In this document: positions 6,137-15,608 of the stretch, in pieces
Layout: every line of letters starts with the position of its first letter
Numbering within the stretch: the first letter of the stretch is position 1
Position numbers and translations under genes: made by a program
NCBI RefSeq assembly: GCF_013044515.1
Contig: NZ_JABEPR010000011.1
Span: 1 to 41,920, forward strand
Direction of reading: 5' to 3'
DNA length: 41,920 nucleotides
DNA from: Sphingomonas sp. ID1715
Lineage (GTDB): Bacteria > Pseudomonadota > Alphaproteobacteria > Sphingomonadales > Sphingomonadaceae
The notes under the pieces: model-generated
What the model was told of the DNA's origin: nothing
The model's database searches: none
Seen by the model: only the letters and a program-made list of their open reading frames with translations

Positions 6137-6439
6137 CTAACGGCGGTTCGGCCCACCCGCCTTGCGCGCCTGCTCTCCTGCGACCTTAAACGGCGATGCC
6201 GCGTTTGCTTGCGGATCATAATAACGGTCGAGGCGACTGCGGATTCGAGATTGAACACGGTTCTGTACGCGGCTGGGGATCCGGATCATTGGTTGGAGAT
6301 TAGGCGCCGCCTCATCCCTTCTTTGCCGTTGCCCAACCTCACCGAGCGAGGTCTCTGCAGTGCGTCCACCAGACCGTTCCTGCGCACTGGCCGGCGTGGT
6401 CAGGGCGAGTAGCAGCAGGCTAAGCCAAACATGGTACAT
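6137..6439 (-). CDS. Small secreted protein at the end of the EPS operon
   Basis: A 100-residue product with a clear Sec signal peptide: MYHVWLSLLLLALTTPASAQ, with likely cleavage after ASA. The mature part is basic, Arg/Gln-rich and probably disordered (RIPSRVQNRVQSRIRSRLDRYYD). AAGGGA precedes the ATG by about 8 bases. It lies 42 bp downstream of the TPR-like gene and is probably the last gene of the operon. A basic periplasmic peptide could bind the acidic polysaccharide, but that is a guess. No family is recognised. Confidence 0.65.
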   Translation of the reverse strand: MYHVWLSLLLLALTTPASAQERSGGRTAETSLGEVGQRQRRDEAAPNLQPMIRIPSRVQNRVQSRIRSRLDRYYDPQANAASPFKVAGEQARKAGGPNRR

Positions 6440-6481
6440 GACGTTTGTCCCTTTGCCCCTACTGATCTGCTTGCCGTCATC

Positions 6482-7705
6482 TCAGCGAACCGGATAGAGC
6501 CGCGCCTGCTCAATCTGCCCAGTCATACCAGATGCCGAGTTCGAGGGACGTGCAACTAAAGCAAGGACCTGGACCGGGCATCCGCTGGGCACACTGAACT
6601 GACCGGAAAATAATCCGTTCAATCTTGAGGAGTTGGGCAGGACGATCCGTCCCAACTCGCGACCGTCACGTCGACAAGTGAGGATCCAGTAAGGGCGCGC
6701 GCCTTCATCCTGATCAATCCCGGCACTGCGGCCCACGAGACGGTAATCCCCGGCTGGAAGAACCTGTATCTGCTGCAGCAAAGTTCCGCCCACACTCGGA
6801 GACGCTGCGAAGTCGAAAACCCCTTTTTGGTTGCCGGGCTGAATAGAAGTGGTGACGCCCGCATCATTGATCGGCGTCCAATCGAACAGCGAGGGCGTGG
6901 TGCTGCGGGATGTGAAAAGCGGGTCCCGTGACGTCCGCCGATCGGCGCCCGGGTGAATGGCCGCATAATAGGACCAAGCATCTTCCCAGAAGCCTCCTGA
7001 GATGAGGCGATTGATAACGACGGAGCTTGCTTCGTCTAGAACACTCACCCCGGCCCGACGTAGATCTCTGTAGAGAGAAGCCACTGCACGCGGATTGGGA
7101 GCATTGACCGCCGCATGGAAGATAAAGCTTTCGGCCCAGGCTGGCTTGCCGGAAAGTGTCTTGACCAGAGCCAAGCGGATCGCCTGATCATCTGTAGCTG
7201 CCGCAAGGACGGGAAAGAGCAACTCCGGAGCTGTCCGCGAAGTGCGAAGCGCCACATCGTAGTTCACCAACGCCGCCGGGATGTCGTTTCGACCAACCGC
7301 GTCTTCTATTGCCCAAAGCCGCAACTGAAGATCGCGCCGCGATAGGGCATTTCCATAAACCAACAGTCGTCGCGCTGCCGCGGTATGGCCACGCAGCTGG
7401 GCATCCAATCCCAACGTGGCGACGGCTTGAACAGCCGTTGGGTCCTGCCGCAGCGCCAGTCGTGCAAGGTCTGCGGCTCTTGCACGAGCGCTTTGCTTGC
7501 TCAGAAGCATCTTCTGAGCAAGTCTCGCGGTGATCCGGCCGTCGCCTGGCGCCAGCGCATGCGCGCGCTGTGGATTTGCTTTAAGGGCAAACCCGAAAGT
7601 TTGGCTAACGCTCACATATCCAACCACAGCCGCGAACAGAGCGAGCGCTCCCCGGAGGCCCCACTCCACCGGCGTACGCCGCGAGGCGAAGCCGCTTTGT
7701 GGCAT
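6482..7705 (-). CDS. TPR-like membrane-anchored protein of the EPS locus
   Basis: A 407-residue protein whose ATG overlaps the stop of the Wzc-type gene by one base (TGATG), indicating coupled translation. Residues ~15-38 form one membrane helix (GALALFAAVVGYVSV). Residues ~45-240 are Ala/Leu/Arg-rich paired helices like degenerate TPR or Sel1 repeats. The last ~150 residues are beta-rich, with several Cys (ILTCRRDGREL; PSGCPVQVL), and may form a carbohydrate-binding-like sandwich. The likely location is inner membrane with the bulk in the periplasm. Such proteins in EPS loci are thought to scaffold the synthesis and export machine. No catalytic motif is seen. Confidence 0.7.
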   Translation of the reverse strand: MPQSGFASRRTPVEWGLRGALALFAAVVGYVSVSQTFGFALKANPQRAHALAPGDGRITARLAQKMLLSKQSARARAADLARLALRQDPTAVQAVATLGLDAQLRGHTAAARRLLVYGNALSRRDLQLRLWAIEDAVGRNDIPAALVNYDVALRTSRTAPELLFPVLAAATDDQAIRLALVKTLSGKPAWAESFIFHAAVNAPNPRAVASLYRDLRRAGVSVLDEASSVVINRLISGGFWEDAWSYYAAIHPGADRRTSRDPLFTSRSTTPSLFDWTPINDAGVTTSIQPGNQKGVFDFAASPSVGGTLLQQIQVLPAGDYRLVGRSAGIDQDEGARPYWILTCRRDGRELGRIVLPNSSRLNGLFSGQFSVPSGCPVQVLALVARPSNSASGMTGQIEQARLYPVR

Positions 7706-9927
7706 CAGCCGCGCGCAGCCTTTGCTTCAGCGTCTCCTACACGGCCATAGTTATAGCCATACTCATAACCATAGCCGTAATGGGCCCTCTTGGCCTCGAA
7801 CTTGGTCAGCACGCCGCCAATGATCCTCGCATTGGCGCTTGCGAGGCGCCCAAGTGCGGTTTTGACCATGCTTGACCGAATGCCGTGCGACTCAACCGCA
7901 TAAATCACGCCTTCCACATGGCTAGCGATCAGCGGTGCATCGGCCAAACCCATCACGGGCGGAGAGTCGATCACCACATGGTCGTACGTCTCGAGCAGAC
8001 GCGTAACCAATAACGACAGCCGCTGACCTGTCAGCAGTTCGGCAGCGTTTGGAGGAATGGGGCCAGCTGACATCGCAGTGAAGCCAAAGTCGGTCATCTT
8101 GAACGTGAGCGCGTCGATATTGTCCTGACCAGAGAGGAAGTTGCTAAGGCCAAGGTCATGGGAAACCCCGCCGAGGTGGTGGACCGATGGCGAGCGCATG
8201 TCCCCGTCAACCAGAATGACCTTCCGATGGGCGCGGGCGAGGGTTGTAGCCAAAGCTAGAGCGGTTGTTGACTTGCCCTCAGCAGGACGAGTCGACGTGA
8301 CCGCAAACGACCGCGGCACGCCATGTTCAGTTGTGAAGGAAAGGTTAGTCTGAATGGCTAGATAGGCGTCGACCAACTCAGACTTACGATCGAGCAATGC
8401 CTCCTTGGGAGTGCCCTCCTCCAACTTCGGAACGGACCCCAGAAGCGGCAATCCAAGCCGACGTTCCACTTCAGCCGGATCTGCGATTGCTTCGTCGATC
8501 TGTTCGAGCGCGTAGGCGATAAGTGCTCCCAGCCCAATGCCTGCCAGAAGCGCGATCGCAAGGTTCAGGATCAGACGAGGACTTGAAGGTTCTTCCGGAG
8601 CCTTAGCCAAATCCACAATGGCGATGTTGTTGATTCCTACGCCTCCGGCAACACCGATCTCCTTGAAGCGCTGGAGAACGCCATCATAGAGCGCCCGATT
8701 GGTATCAACTTCCTGCTGATAGATGTTGTATTGAATGCTCCGGCGGCGTTGATCGAGATAGTTGGATTTTAGTTGATCAACCCTGCCCTGTAGCGCACGT
8801 TCTCGCTCTACGGCCTCAAGATAATCCGCGCGAAGGGAGCCAGAAACCCGTCCCTCCTCCCGCGCAATGCTGCGGTCAAGTTGATCAATCTGAGACTGGA
8901 TCGCCCTTGCAGCTGGATATCCCGGTTCGAACTGAGTCATCAGCCGCTGGTACTCGGCCGCCGACTCTGCGCGCTTTTGGCGTAGGCTATTGATGGCCTG
9001 ATTGCGCAATGCTTCAGTTGAGGCGCCAGCACGGCCCGCCTGCTGGTAACGCGCTTCCGCCTGGATGCGATCTGCCGTTGCTTGGGACAATGCCGTGTTC
9101 AGGGCTGCAAGATCGTCGACGACGATCGAACGCTCCACTGTTGTCCTGCCGTCTCCGGATTGAGCAGGCAAATTGATAATTTTCTGCGCGGATGCGTAGG
9201 CAACGAGTTGTCGTTGCGATTCGTCGAGCTTGTCTTTCAGCTGTCCCAGCTGACGCTCCAACAGATTACGACCGTAGGAGGTGGCTTGCACCTTACGCTC
9301 CAAGTTGGTCTGAATAAAGTTTTCAGCCCAAGCATTGGCCACGCGGGCCGAAAAGGTCGGATCGGGGCTGGTAAACTGAATGTCCACGAGCCTTGAGAGG
9401 CGGGCGGGCGCAACGTCCAGATTCTTGAGCAGAATCTCGCCAGCAATCCGCTGCCGTGCCAAGCGGCCCGAAGCGGGATACCGCCCGTTCACCATCTCAA
9501 GGACTGGCATATCGCCACCCACTCCGAACATCTCAAAAAATTTCGGGTCGTCGGAAAGCTTCAGTTGAGCGGCCACTCGTTCGGCAAGCGACTTTGATCG
9601 CAAAAGGCCGTATTGAGTCTGATAGAATTCTTGGTCTGCGACGCTTGTCTCTCGCTCCACCCCCTGAAAGCCAGTAACTTGGTTTGATTCTCGTGAGATT
9701 TCTATAGTTGATGCTGCCGTATACTTTGGCGTCATCAGTAATGTCACAATGAGCCCAAAGATTATGCTCAAAGCTATTACGCCAAGAATAACATACCGCC
9801 ATCTTTGGGCGATACGAAAGTATTGGCGAATAGCGGGGATGCGGTCGGCTTCTGCGGTCCGAGCGTCAGCAAGGAGTGGCGCAGCCGTAGGAAAACTGCC
9901 TCGCAGGTTAGATGCGACCAAATTCAT
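7705..9927 (-). CDS. wzc: Polysaccharide co-polymerase with tyrosine autokinase domain (Wzc/GumC-like)
   Basis: A 740-residue inner-membrane protein. Residues ~25-130 hold the Wzz domain with a first membrane helix (YVILGVIALSIIFGLIV). A long periplasmic coiled coil follows (~200-400). A second membrane helix after the proline-rich EEPSSPRLILN motif is at ~445-470. The cytoplasmic BY-kinase domain has Walker A (STRPAEGKSTTALALA), Walker A' (VILVDGDMRSP) and Walker B (VVIDSPPVMG). The C terminus is a tyrosine cluster (YGYGYEYGYNYG) for autophosphorylation. It controls chain length and export through Wza, encoded 15 bp upstream. No Wzb-type phosphatase is present in the window, so dephosphorylation must be supplied elsewhere. 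Confidence 0.93.
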   Translation of the reverse strand: MNLVASNLRGSFPTAAPLLADARTAEADRIPAIRQYFRIAQRWRYVILGVIALSIIFGLIVTLLMTPKYTAASTIEISRESNQVTGFQGVERETSVADQEFYQTQYGLLRSKSLAERVAAQLKLSDDPKFFEMFGVGGDMPVLEMVNGRYPASGRLARQRIAGEILLKNLDVAPARLSRLVDIQFTSPDPTFSARVANAWAENFIQTNLERKVQATSYGRNLLERQLGQLKDKLDESQRQLVAYASAQKIINLPAQSGDGRTTVERSIVVDDLAALNTALSQATADRIQAEARYQQAGRAGASTEALRNQAINSLRQKRAESAAEYQRLMTQFEPGYPAARAIQSQIDQLDRSIAREEGRVSGSLRADYLEAVERERALQGRVDQLKSNYLDQRRRSIQYNIYQQEVDTNRALYDGVLQRFKEIGVAGGVGINNIAIVDLAKAPEEPSSPRLILNLAIALLAGIGLGALIAYALEQIDEAIADPAEVERRLGLPLLGSVPKLEEGTPKEALLDRKSELVDAYLAIQTNLSFTTEHGVPRSFAVTSTRPAEGKSTTALALATTLARAHRKVILVDGDMRSPSVHHLGGVSHDLGLSNFLSGQDNIDALTFKMTDFGFTAMSAGPIPPNAAELLTGQRLSLLVTRLLETYDHVVIDSPPVMGLADAPLIASHVEGVIYAVESHGIRSSMVKTALGRLASANARIIGGVLTKFEAKRAHYGYGYEYGYNYGRVGDAEAKAARG

Positions 9928-9942
9928 GACAATGCCGAACCT

Positions 9943-10656
9943 TTACTTCTGCAAAACTGCAATAAGTGGCGCGGCCAGCACTGGCGAGACCGACACCAAA
10001 TCTCTGAAGAGACGCCGCTGCGGCGAGTCACCTACTACGATCACATCGTTGGCGAAAACCGGCGGATCGTCATAGACGCCCCGCCGAATAGCCGAAACGT
10101 TGTACAAACCGGCCATTTTCTGATTGTTCGCAGTCCTCAGGATGACAACATCGTCTTCATCCGCGAACTCCGACAGCCCCTTTGCCGAGGCGATCGCCCG
10201 CATCAGCGTCATCTGATTGGTAACTGGATAAAGGCCTGGTTCAACGACCTGGCCATCGATCGTCACCACCTGACTAACAGAACTCTTGATATTAACGGTG
10301 ACCTCTGGATTGCGAACATAGCGGCCGCGCAGCGCTGCCTCGATCGCCTCAGCCAATTCTCCCGCCGTCTTCCCTCGTGCATCGACCGTGCCAACCAGGG
10401 GCATGGAAATGCGGCCGCTCGCATCGACCTGCATCTCACGGCTGAGTTCCGGAACGTTGAAGACGTCGACCTGAATGGTGTCGAGCGGTCCAATAAGCGA
10501 AGGGCGGTCAGCCGCCGTCAGATCATTACGATCAGGCGGAGGCAAGACGTTGCTATTCTGGACAACAGTCAGATTTTGCGTCGACACCAAGGGCATTTTG
10601 CGCCCGCATGCCGAAACTGCGGCCGTGATCAGAAGAACAATGCAGAATTTACGCAT
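9943..10656 (-). CDS. wza: Outer-membrane polysaccharide export lipoprotein (Wza-like)
   Basis: A 237-residue protein with a lipoprotein signal: MRKFCIVLLITAAVSAC, with Cys17 as the lipidation site. Residues ~55-135 form the polysaccharide export (PES) domain (LIGPLDTIQVDVFNVPELS; GRISMPLVGTVDARGKTAGELAEAIE). An SLBB domain follows from ~145 (VVTIDGQVVEPGLYPV). It would form the outer-membrane and periplasmic channel that takes chains from the Wzc protein encoded just downstream. It is shorter than E. coli Wza (about 380 residues), like other short alphaproteobacterial versions with a single SLBB domain. It lies 39 bp after the polymerase-like gene in the same operon. Confidence 0.92.
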   Translation of the reverse strand: MRKFCIVLLITAAVSACGRKMPLVSTQNLTVVQNSNVLPPPDRNDLTAADRPSLIGPLDTIQVDVFNVPELSREMQVDASGRISMPLVGTVDARGKTAGELAEAIEAALRGRYVRNPEVTVNIKSSVSQVVTIDGQVVEPGLYPVTNQMTLMRAIASAKGLSEFADEDDVVILRTANNQKMAGLYNVSAIRRGVYDDPPVFANDVIVVGDSPQRRLFRDLVSVSPVLAAPLIAVLQK

Positions 10657-10695
10657 ACGTTCGAGAAGCTTCCAGTCTGTTGGGGAGCAGGTGCT

Positions 10696-12087
10696 CTATA
10701 AGGGTTGGCCGGACCCGGGTAAAGCTGAGCCGCGGGAACCCTTTGCCCGCTCACAAAGCCACACGCCCGCTATGACGATGACCGCCATAATCATTGGCGT
10801 TCGCGCTGGATAGTCGATGATGCTGGCGATGAGAATCAACAATAACATTGCCGATCCCAGCTTGGGCACGGCATGGCGCGGGCTGACCCCTACTCGCCAC
10901 GCCCTTACGCTCGCCAAGCCCCACCAAAGCAGACCAGCAGCCAGCAGCAGGATGCCCACCAGCCCTGCGTCGATAGCGATTTCCAGAAAATCGTTGTGCG
11001 CGTGATTGAAGTAATTGAGCTTGAGCAGATCGAAAGGCTCATGCTTGCGGAAAATTGGATCGAAACCGCCAAGCCCTGATCCAGCAGGGAAATAATCCCG
11101 TATTAGATCGAGAACGGTGGGCAGCGTGCGAGCACGCAGATCCTGGCCTGCATCAAGGTCCAGCACTCGCTCGATCGCTGCTGCGCGGTCTGCCGCAATG
11201 CTGATCAGCACGAAGATCACGATCGTACCAACGATACCGGCGAGGATGGCGAGGAAGACCCAGCGAGGGTATCGACGCAATTCGCGCCTGATCCCTTCCC
11301 CAACCATGACCAGGCCGAGCCCCAATCCGAGAGCACCAAGCAAGAGACCAGCCCGCGAACCCGTCGCCAGGATCGTCAATGCGAACAACAGCACCAGTCC
11401 TAGCGCTGCCGGGCCGCGCCACTGGGGCTGCCGCCCGTCCAGAAAGGCCCAGACCGGCGCCAGCATACAACCGAATGCCGCAAACAAGGCAAAATGGTTG
11501 CGGTTGGCAAAGATGCCGCTGACCTGTCCGGCGGTGTCGTTGATGAGTGGATTGTTGAAGCCGGCGCCCGAGAACTGGAGCAGGCCGAGAAAGGTGGAGC
11601 CCACGATGAGGCTCAGAACCAGTCCCGGCAGCCAGGACCTCTCCGCTTCCTTCAGTCCTGCAACTAGTACGAGCGCCACAATCGGCACGATCAGCGAAGA
11701 TGCCGCATTGACGGTGGCGCCGGGAACAAGCGACCAAGGCCGCCATGGCTGTTCCTGACCACTCGCCGCAGCCGCTTCCATGAAGAACGCGCGGCCAGGC
11801 AATGCCTGCCAAATGCCAGGCGGCAGCGGGACCAGCTGCAGCAGCGTGAGTAGCACCGCCCCGGCGAGCAGAAGCAGCACAGGCTTCATTCCTCCAAAAG
11901 AGGGGCGTGCACCAAACAGAATGACGATAATCAATGCGATCCACGCAACGCTGCGGACCACGACCTGACCGAGTGCGTCGGCGCGAGACGCTCCCCCGGC
12001 CAACCAGAGCACCCCTAGGTAGACGACCAGGAGAACAAGGGACAAGCTGGGCTTGAGCCGCAAGAGAGAGCGTTGAGACACGTGCAT
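10696..12087 (-). CDS. O-antigen ligase/Wzy-type polymerase, proximal operon
   Basis: A 463-residue polytopic protein starting at ATG 12087, ten bases after the stop of the glycosyltransferase gene; longer versions would overlap that gene. About a dozen hydrophobic helices are visible (LSLVLLVVYLGVLWLAGG; ALIIVILFGA; VVLLFALTILATG). The periplasmic loop carries the Wzy_C/O-antigen-ligase signature, NHAHNDFLEIAIDAGLVG. The family either polymerises lipid-linked repeats or ligates chains to an acceptor. A second protein with the same motif is encoded at 22380-23591. The proximity to Wza and Wzc favours a role in EPS polymerisation or a late step. Assignment between polymerase and ligase is not possible from sequence alone. 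Confidence 0.8.
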   Translation of the reverse strand: MHVSQRSLLRLKPSLSLVLLVVYLGVLWLAGGASRADALGQVVVRSVAWIALIIVILFGARPSFGGMKPVLLLLAGAVLLTLLQLVPLPPGIWQALPGRAFFMEAAAASGQEQPWRPWSLVPGATVNAASSLIVPIVALVLVAGLKEAERSWLPGLVLSLIVGSTFLGLLQFSGAGFNNPLINDTAGQVSGIFANRNHFALFAAFGCMLAPVWAFLDGRQPQWRGPAALGLVLLFALTILATGSRAGLLLGALGLGLGLVMVGEGIRRELRRYPRWVFLAILAGIVGTIVIFVLISIAADRAAAIERVLDLDAGQDLRARTLPTVLDLIRDYFPAGSGLGGFDPIFRKHEPFDLLKLNYFNHAHNDFLEIAIDAGLVGILLLAAGLLWWGLASVRAWRVGVSPRHAVPKLGSAMLLLILIASIIDYPARTPMIMAVIVIAGVWLCERAKGSRGSALPGSGQPL

Positions 12088-12097
12088 TCGAAGGTCT

Positions 12098-13366
12098 TTA
12101 TGAAACTGGGCGGCCGAACGAAACCTGGGGCGCAGGCGATCGGGCACTATGGCATTCGCCAATCCATGCCTCGAGTGAGTCAACAAGGCTCTCGCGGTCA
12201 AACTCCCGCCGGCCATATCGCAGGCCGTTACGCCCCATCTGCGAACGGATGCCGCCATCGGCCGCCATCAGCTGCTCGACATTGGTGGCCAAGGCCCCGC
12301 CGTCTCCCGCCGGCGCGACCAGGCCGGCTTGTGCTTCGGTGATGACGCGACCGCCCTCCCCATCTAGCATGGCTAGGAGCGGCTTGCCGGCAGCAAGGTA
12401 GCTTTGCACCTTGCCGGGGATTGTCATGCTCCAGATCGGCTCTTTGCGAAGCGTCACCAGCAGCGCGTCGGCGCTGGCGAAGAAGGAGGGCATGCGCTCC
12501 AGAGGATGTCGTCCCAGCAGGATGACCTTCTCCTCAAGGCGCCGGCGCGCGATCTCCGCGCGCACCTGCGGGGCCGCGCGCCCGTCTCCCACAACGATCC
12601 AGCGCAAGCCCGGCCTGTCCCTCAGCCTTTCGGCTGCGTCGAGGATGGCAGGAAAATCCTGCGCCTCGCCGATATTGCCGGCGAACAGCACCTTGAAGTC
12701 GTTCGCATAGGGCGCGAGTTCCGGCGCCGGCTGTGGGGAAGAGCCACCGCTTGCGAAAACCCCTTCGGCCCAGCCTGGGAAATAGCGGATGGTGTCGCTA
12801 TGGCCCGCCAAGGCTGCGACTTTGGGTTCAAAGGCGCGCGACTGCACCAGGATGCGATCGCACCGTTGGTAGATGAAGCGCACCAACGCCCCGACTAGGG
12901 CCAAGAGCCGCGGCGATTTCACGACGCCGATCGCTGAAAGCGTATCTGGCCACAGATCCAGAATCCACATCAGCATCGGCGCCCGCTTCAGGCGGCGTAG
13001 CAGAACCGCTGGGAGCGCCGCCGTGACCGGCGAAGTTTGGAAGACGAAAATGGCGTCGAAGGATTGCCGGCGCAGCTTCCAGACACCCACCACCGAGGCG
13101 CTGATTGCAAAGCTCAGATAGTTGAGCACCAGCCGCACGCTGGAACTGCCCCGCGGCACGATCGGCACTCGAATGACCGGTACGTCCCCAAAGCGCCGGA
13201 ACGCCTTGGGGTCGGCCCGGAAATTCGGAAATAAATGGCCCTCGGGGTAATTCGGCTGACCTGTCAGCACGGTCACATCGTGCCCTCGTCCCGCCAACTC
13301 CTCCACCAGGTCGTTGATCCTGAAATTTTCAGGCCAGAAATACTGGCTGACGATCAGGATCCGCAC
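12098..13366 (-). CDS. wbuB: GT4-family glycosyltransferase, WbuB-like (probable L-FucNAc transferase)
   Basis: A 422-residue cytoplasmic or peripheral glycosyltransferase. The N terminus, MRILIVSQYFWPENFRINDL, and VTVLTGQPNYPEGHLF are typical of the WbuB group. The C-terminal GT4 domain has FAGNIGEAQDF, RWIVVGDGRA and the donor-binding SADALLVTLRKEPIW region. In E. coli O antigens wbuB sits after fnlABC and is assigned to L-FucNAc (or FucNAm) transfer. Here it follows fnlC after 3 bp, in the same order, so UDP-L-FucNAc or its amidine is the likely donor. The acceptor is unknown. One of only two glycosyltransferases in the locus. Confidence 0.87.
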   Translation of the reverse strand: MRILIVSQYFWPENFRINDLVEELAGRGHDVTVLTGQPNYPEGHLFPNFRADPKAFRRFGDVPVIRVPIVPRGSSSVRLVLNYLSFAISASVVGVWKLRRQSFDAIFVFQTSPVTAALPAVLLRRLKRAPMLMWILDLWPDTLSAIGVVKSPRLLALVGALVRFIYQRCDRILVQSRAFEPKVAALAGHSDTIRYFPGWAEGVFASGGSSPQPAPELAPYANDFKVLFAGNIGEAQDFPAILDAAERLRDRPGLRWIVVGDGRAAPQVRAEIARRRLEEKVILLGRHPLERMPSFFASADALLVTLRKEPIWSMTIPGKVQSYLAAGKPLLAMLDGEGGRVITEAQAGLVAPAGDGGALATNVEQLMAADGGIRSQMGRNGLRYGRREFDRESLVDSLEAWIGECHSARSPAPQVSFGRPVS

Positions 13367-13369
13367 GGC

Positions 13370-14503
13370 TCACTCATAATCCCGCCAGACCACCCGCCGA
13401 ATATAGTCGGTGTAGCTGTGGAGAATGCGCACCACCTTGGCCGAGACGTTGGGCATGGAATAATCGGCCACGAGCCGCAGGTCACGGCGCTCGCCTCGCC
13501 CTTGGCTCTCCAGGATGGCGAGCGCCTGTTGCACCCGCTCAAGGCTCAAACCGGTCATCATCACCGCCCCTTCTTCCATCCCTTCGGGCCGCTCATGCGC
13601 CTCGCGGATGTTGATTGCGGGAAAGTTCAGGATCGAGGATTCCTCGGTGATCGTGCCGCTGTCCGATAGCACGGCACGGGCCGATTTCTGCAACCGCACA
13701 TAATCGTGAAAGCCGAGCGGCTTGCCGAGTTCGACCCTGGAGTGAAACGATACGCTTGCAGCATCGATGCGGTTCTTGGTCCGCGGATGGGTGGAGACGA
13801 TCACCGGGCGGTCATAGGCGTGCGCCAAGTGATTCACGATCTCGACCAAGCGGAAGAAGGTCCGATCGGACTCGATGTTCTCCTCGCGGTGCGCGCTGAC
13901 GACGAAATAGTCGTGCTCGGTCAGACCGAGGCGGTCCAGCACGTCGGATGCATCGATGCGATCCATGTAATGGTGAAGCACCTCGAACATCGGGCTGCCG
14001 GTCTTGATGACGCGGTCCGGTGGCAAGCCCTCGGCGAGGAGATACTCGCGTGCAATATCGCTGTAGGTCAGGTTCACGTCGGCCGTATGGTCGACGATGC
14101 GCCGGTTCGTCTCCTCAGGCACACGCTGATCGAAGCAGCGATTACCGGCTTCCATGTGAAAAATCGGGATGTGGCGGCGCTTGGCCGGGATCACCGACAG
14201 GCAGCTGTTGGTGTCACCGAGGACGAGCAGTGCGTCAGGCTGCTCCTCCTTCAACACCTCGTCTATTGCGATCAGGATATTGCCGATCGTCGCCGAGGCG
14301 CTGCCCTTGGCGGCCTCTAGGAACCGATCGGGCTTGCGGATGCTCAGATCTTCGAAGAACACCTGGCTGAGCTCGTAATCATAATTCTGGCCGGTGTGGA
14401 CGAGCACGTGATCGCAATGCTGGTCGAGTGCGGCAAGCACGCGCGACAACCGGATGATCTCCGGGCGCGTGCCGACCACCGTCATCACCTTGAGCTTCTT
14501 CAT
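13370..14503 (-). CDS. fnlC: UDP-HexNAc 2-epimerase, FnlC/WbjD/CapG type (UDP-L-FucNAc formation)
   Basis: A 377-residue protein of the WecB/WbjD family. It begins [19 protein letters not shown], the family's N-terminal motif, and carries [47 protein letters not shown] and [13 protein letters not shown], the conserved catalytic and UDP-binding segments. With fnlA and fnlB upstream, the expected reaction is 2-epimerisation of UDP-2-acetamido-2,6-dideoxy-L-talose to UDP-L-FucNAc. A WbpI-like role on UDP-GlcNAc3NAcA from the other operon cannot be fully excluded, because the families are close, but the fnlABC order argues against it. Cytoplasmic. Confidence 0.92.
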   Translation of the reverse strand: MKKLKVMTVVGTRPEIIRLSRVLAALDQHCDHVLVHTGQNYDYELSQVFFEDLSIRKPDRFLEAAKGSASATIGNILIAIDEVLKEEQPDALLVLGDTNSCLSVIPAKRRHIPIFHMEAGNRCFDQRVPEETNRRIVDHTADVNLTYSDIAREYLLAEGLPPDRVIKTGSPMFEVLHHYMDRIDASDVLDRLGLTEHDYFVVSAHREENIESDRTFFRLVEIVNHLAHAYDRPVIVSTHPRTKNRIDAASVSFHSRVELGKPLGFHDYVRLQKSARAVLSDSGTITEESSILNFPAINIREAHERPEGMEEGAVMMTGLSLERVQQALAILESQGRGERRDLRLVADYSMPNVSAKVVRILHSYTDYIRRVVWRDYE

Positions 14504-14507
14504 CGAT

Positions 14508-15608
14508 TCAGACCTTCATGGCGACAGTGTCGGGCCGCGCGTGATCGAAGATCTCGTTGGCCCAAAGCATCACCACCAGCTCGCCATCACCGATGTTCGT
14601 GATGTTGTGCGTCCAACCAGGGATCGTCTCGACGATCCGAGCTTCGCGACCCTCGACCACGATCTCGTGCACTTCGCCCGTCTGGATGTGACGGAAGCCG
14701 AAATGCGCCTTGCCCGATATGACCAGGAACTTCTCGACCTTGCTGTGATGGTAATGATCGCCCCGCGTGATCCCCGGCCCTGCAGTGAAATAGGAGAACT
14801 GCCCGCTGTCCCGGGTCTTCAGCATCTCCACGAAGCGGCCGCGCGGATCGGCGTGGATCGGCACCTGATAGTCGAACCGTTCGGGCGGAAGATAGCTGAG
14901 ATAGGTCGAGTAAAGGGCCCGGATCAGCCCCGTGCCCACGGGCGGCATGGTCAGGCTGCCGCGGCTCTCGGGAAAGCTTCGGATGATGTTGGCGAGTTCG
15001 CCGACCGTCGTCCGATACTCAGGCTCGACCTCATATTGACCCGTCGAGAACGGGCCTTGGATCAGCCGGAGAAAGGCGTCGATCACATCGTCGACATAGA
15101 CAAGCCGCACGGGCGCCGCCGGATCGTGGATGTCGATCGCCTCGCCGCGCGCGATGCGGTGGCAGAAAGTGGCCACGGCCGAGTTATAGTCCGGCCGTGC
15201 CCATTTTCCGAACACGTTGGGCAGGCGAAAGATCGCCACCGTCGCCCCGGTTGCATCGGCATGGGCACGCAGCACGGCCTCGGCCGCGGCCTTGCTCTGC
15301 CCGTAGGGCTGGTCGCGATCTGCCTGGATGGAGGAGCTGTAGATAATGGGCGCCCCGTGGCCCGCCTGGGCCAGCAGCGTGCACAGGCGATCGGTCAGCC
15401 CGACATTGCCGCTCTCGAACTCAGATGGATCGGTCGGCCGGTTGACGCCCGCCAGGTGCACGACGAAATCGGCCGCCTGCACGGCTCCAGCCCAAGCCTC
15501 CTCCCCATCATCGCGGCCAAGGCCCAGAGCTTCGTGACCGGCCTCGCTCAATCGCACCACAAGGTTGCGCCCGACAAAGCCGTTCGCGCCGGTTACGAGC
15601 ACCCTCAT
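14508..15608 (-). CDS. fnlB: Bifunctional UDP-sugar epimerase/reductase, FnlB/WbjC/CapF type
   Basis: A 366-residue protein in two parts. An N-terminal short-chain dehydrogenase domain ([20 protein letters not shown], the NADPH-binding GxxGxxG) runs to ~245. A C-terminal cupin domain ([26 protein letters not shown], with metal-binding His residues) runs from ~250 to the end. CapF-type enzymes use the cupin domain for 3-epimerisation and the SDR domain for 4-reduction, giving UDP-2-acetamido-2,6-dideoxy-L-talose. The ATG overlaps the fnlA stop by ATGA, and fnlC follows after 4 bp. In this Rossmann domain the catalytic pair appears as Y-x-x-x-K in [11 protein letters not shown]. Confidence 0.93.
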   Translation of the reverse strand: MRVLVTGANGFVGRNLVVRLSEAGHEALGLGRDDGEEAWAGAVQAADFVVHLAGVNRPTDPSEFESGNVGLTDRLCTLLAQAGHGAPIIYSSSIQADRDQPYGQSKAAAEAVLRAHADATGATVAIFRLPNVFGKWARPDYNSAVATFCHRIARGEAIDIHDPAAPVRLVYVDDVIDAFLRLIQGPFSTGQYEVEPEYRTTVGELANIIRSFPESRGSLTMPPVGTGLIRALYSTYLSYLPPERFDYQVPIHADPRGRFVEMLKTRDSGQFSYFTAGPGITRGDHYHHSKVEKFLVISGKAHFGFRHIQTGEVHEIVVEGREARIVETIPGWTHNITNIGDGELVVMLWANEIFDHARPDTVAMKV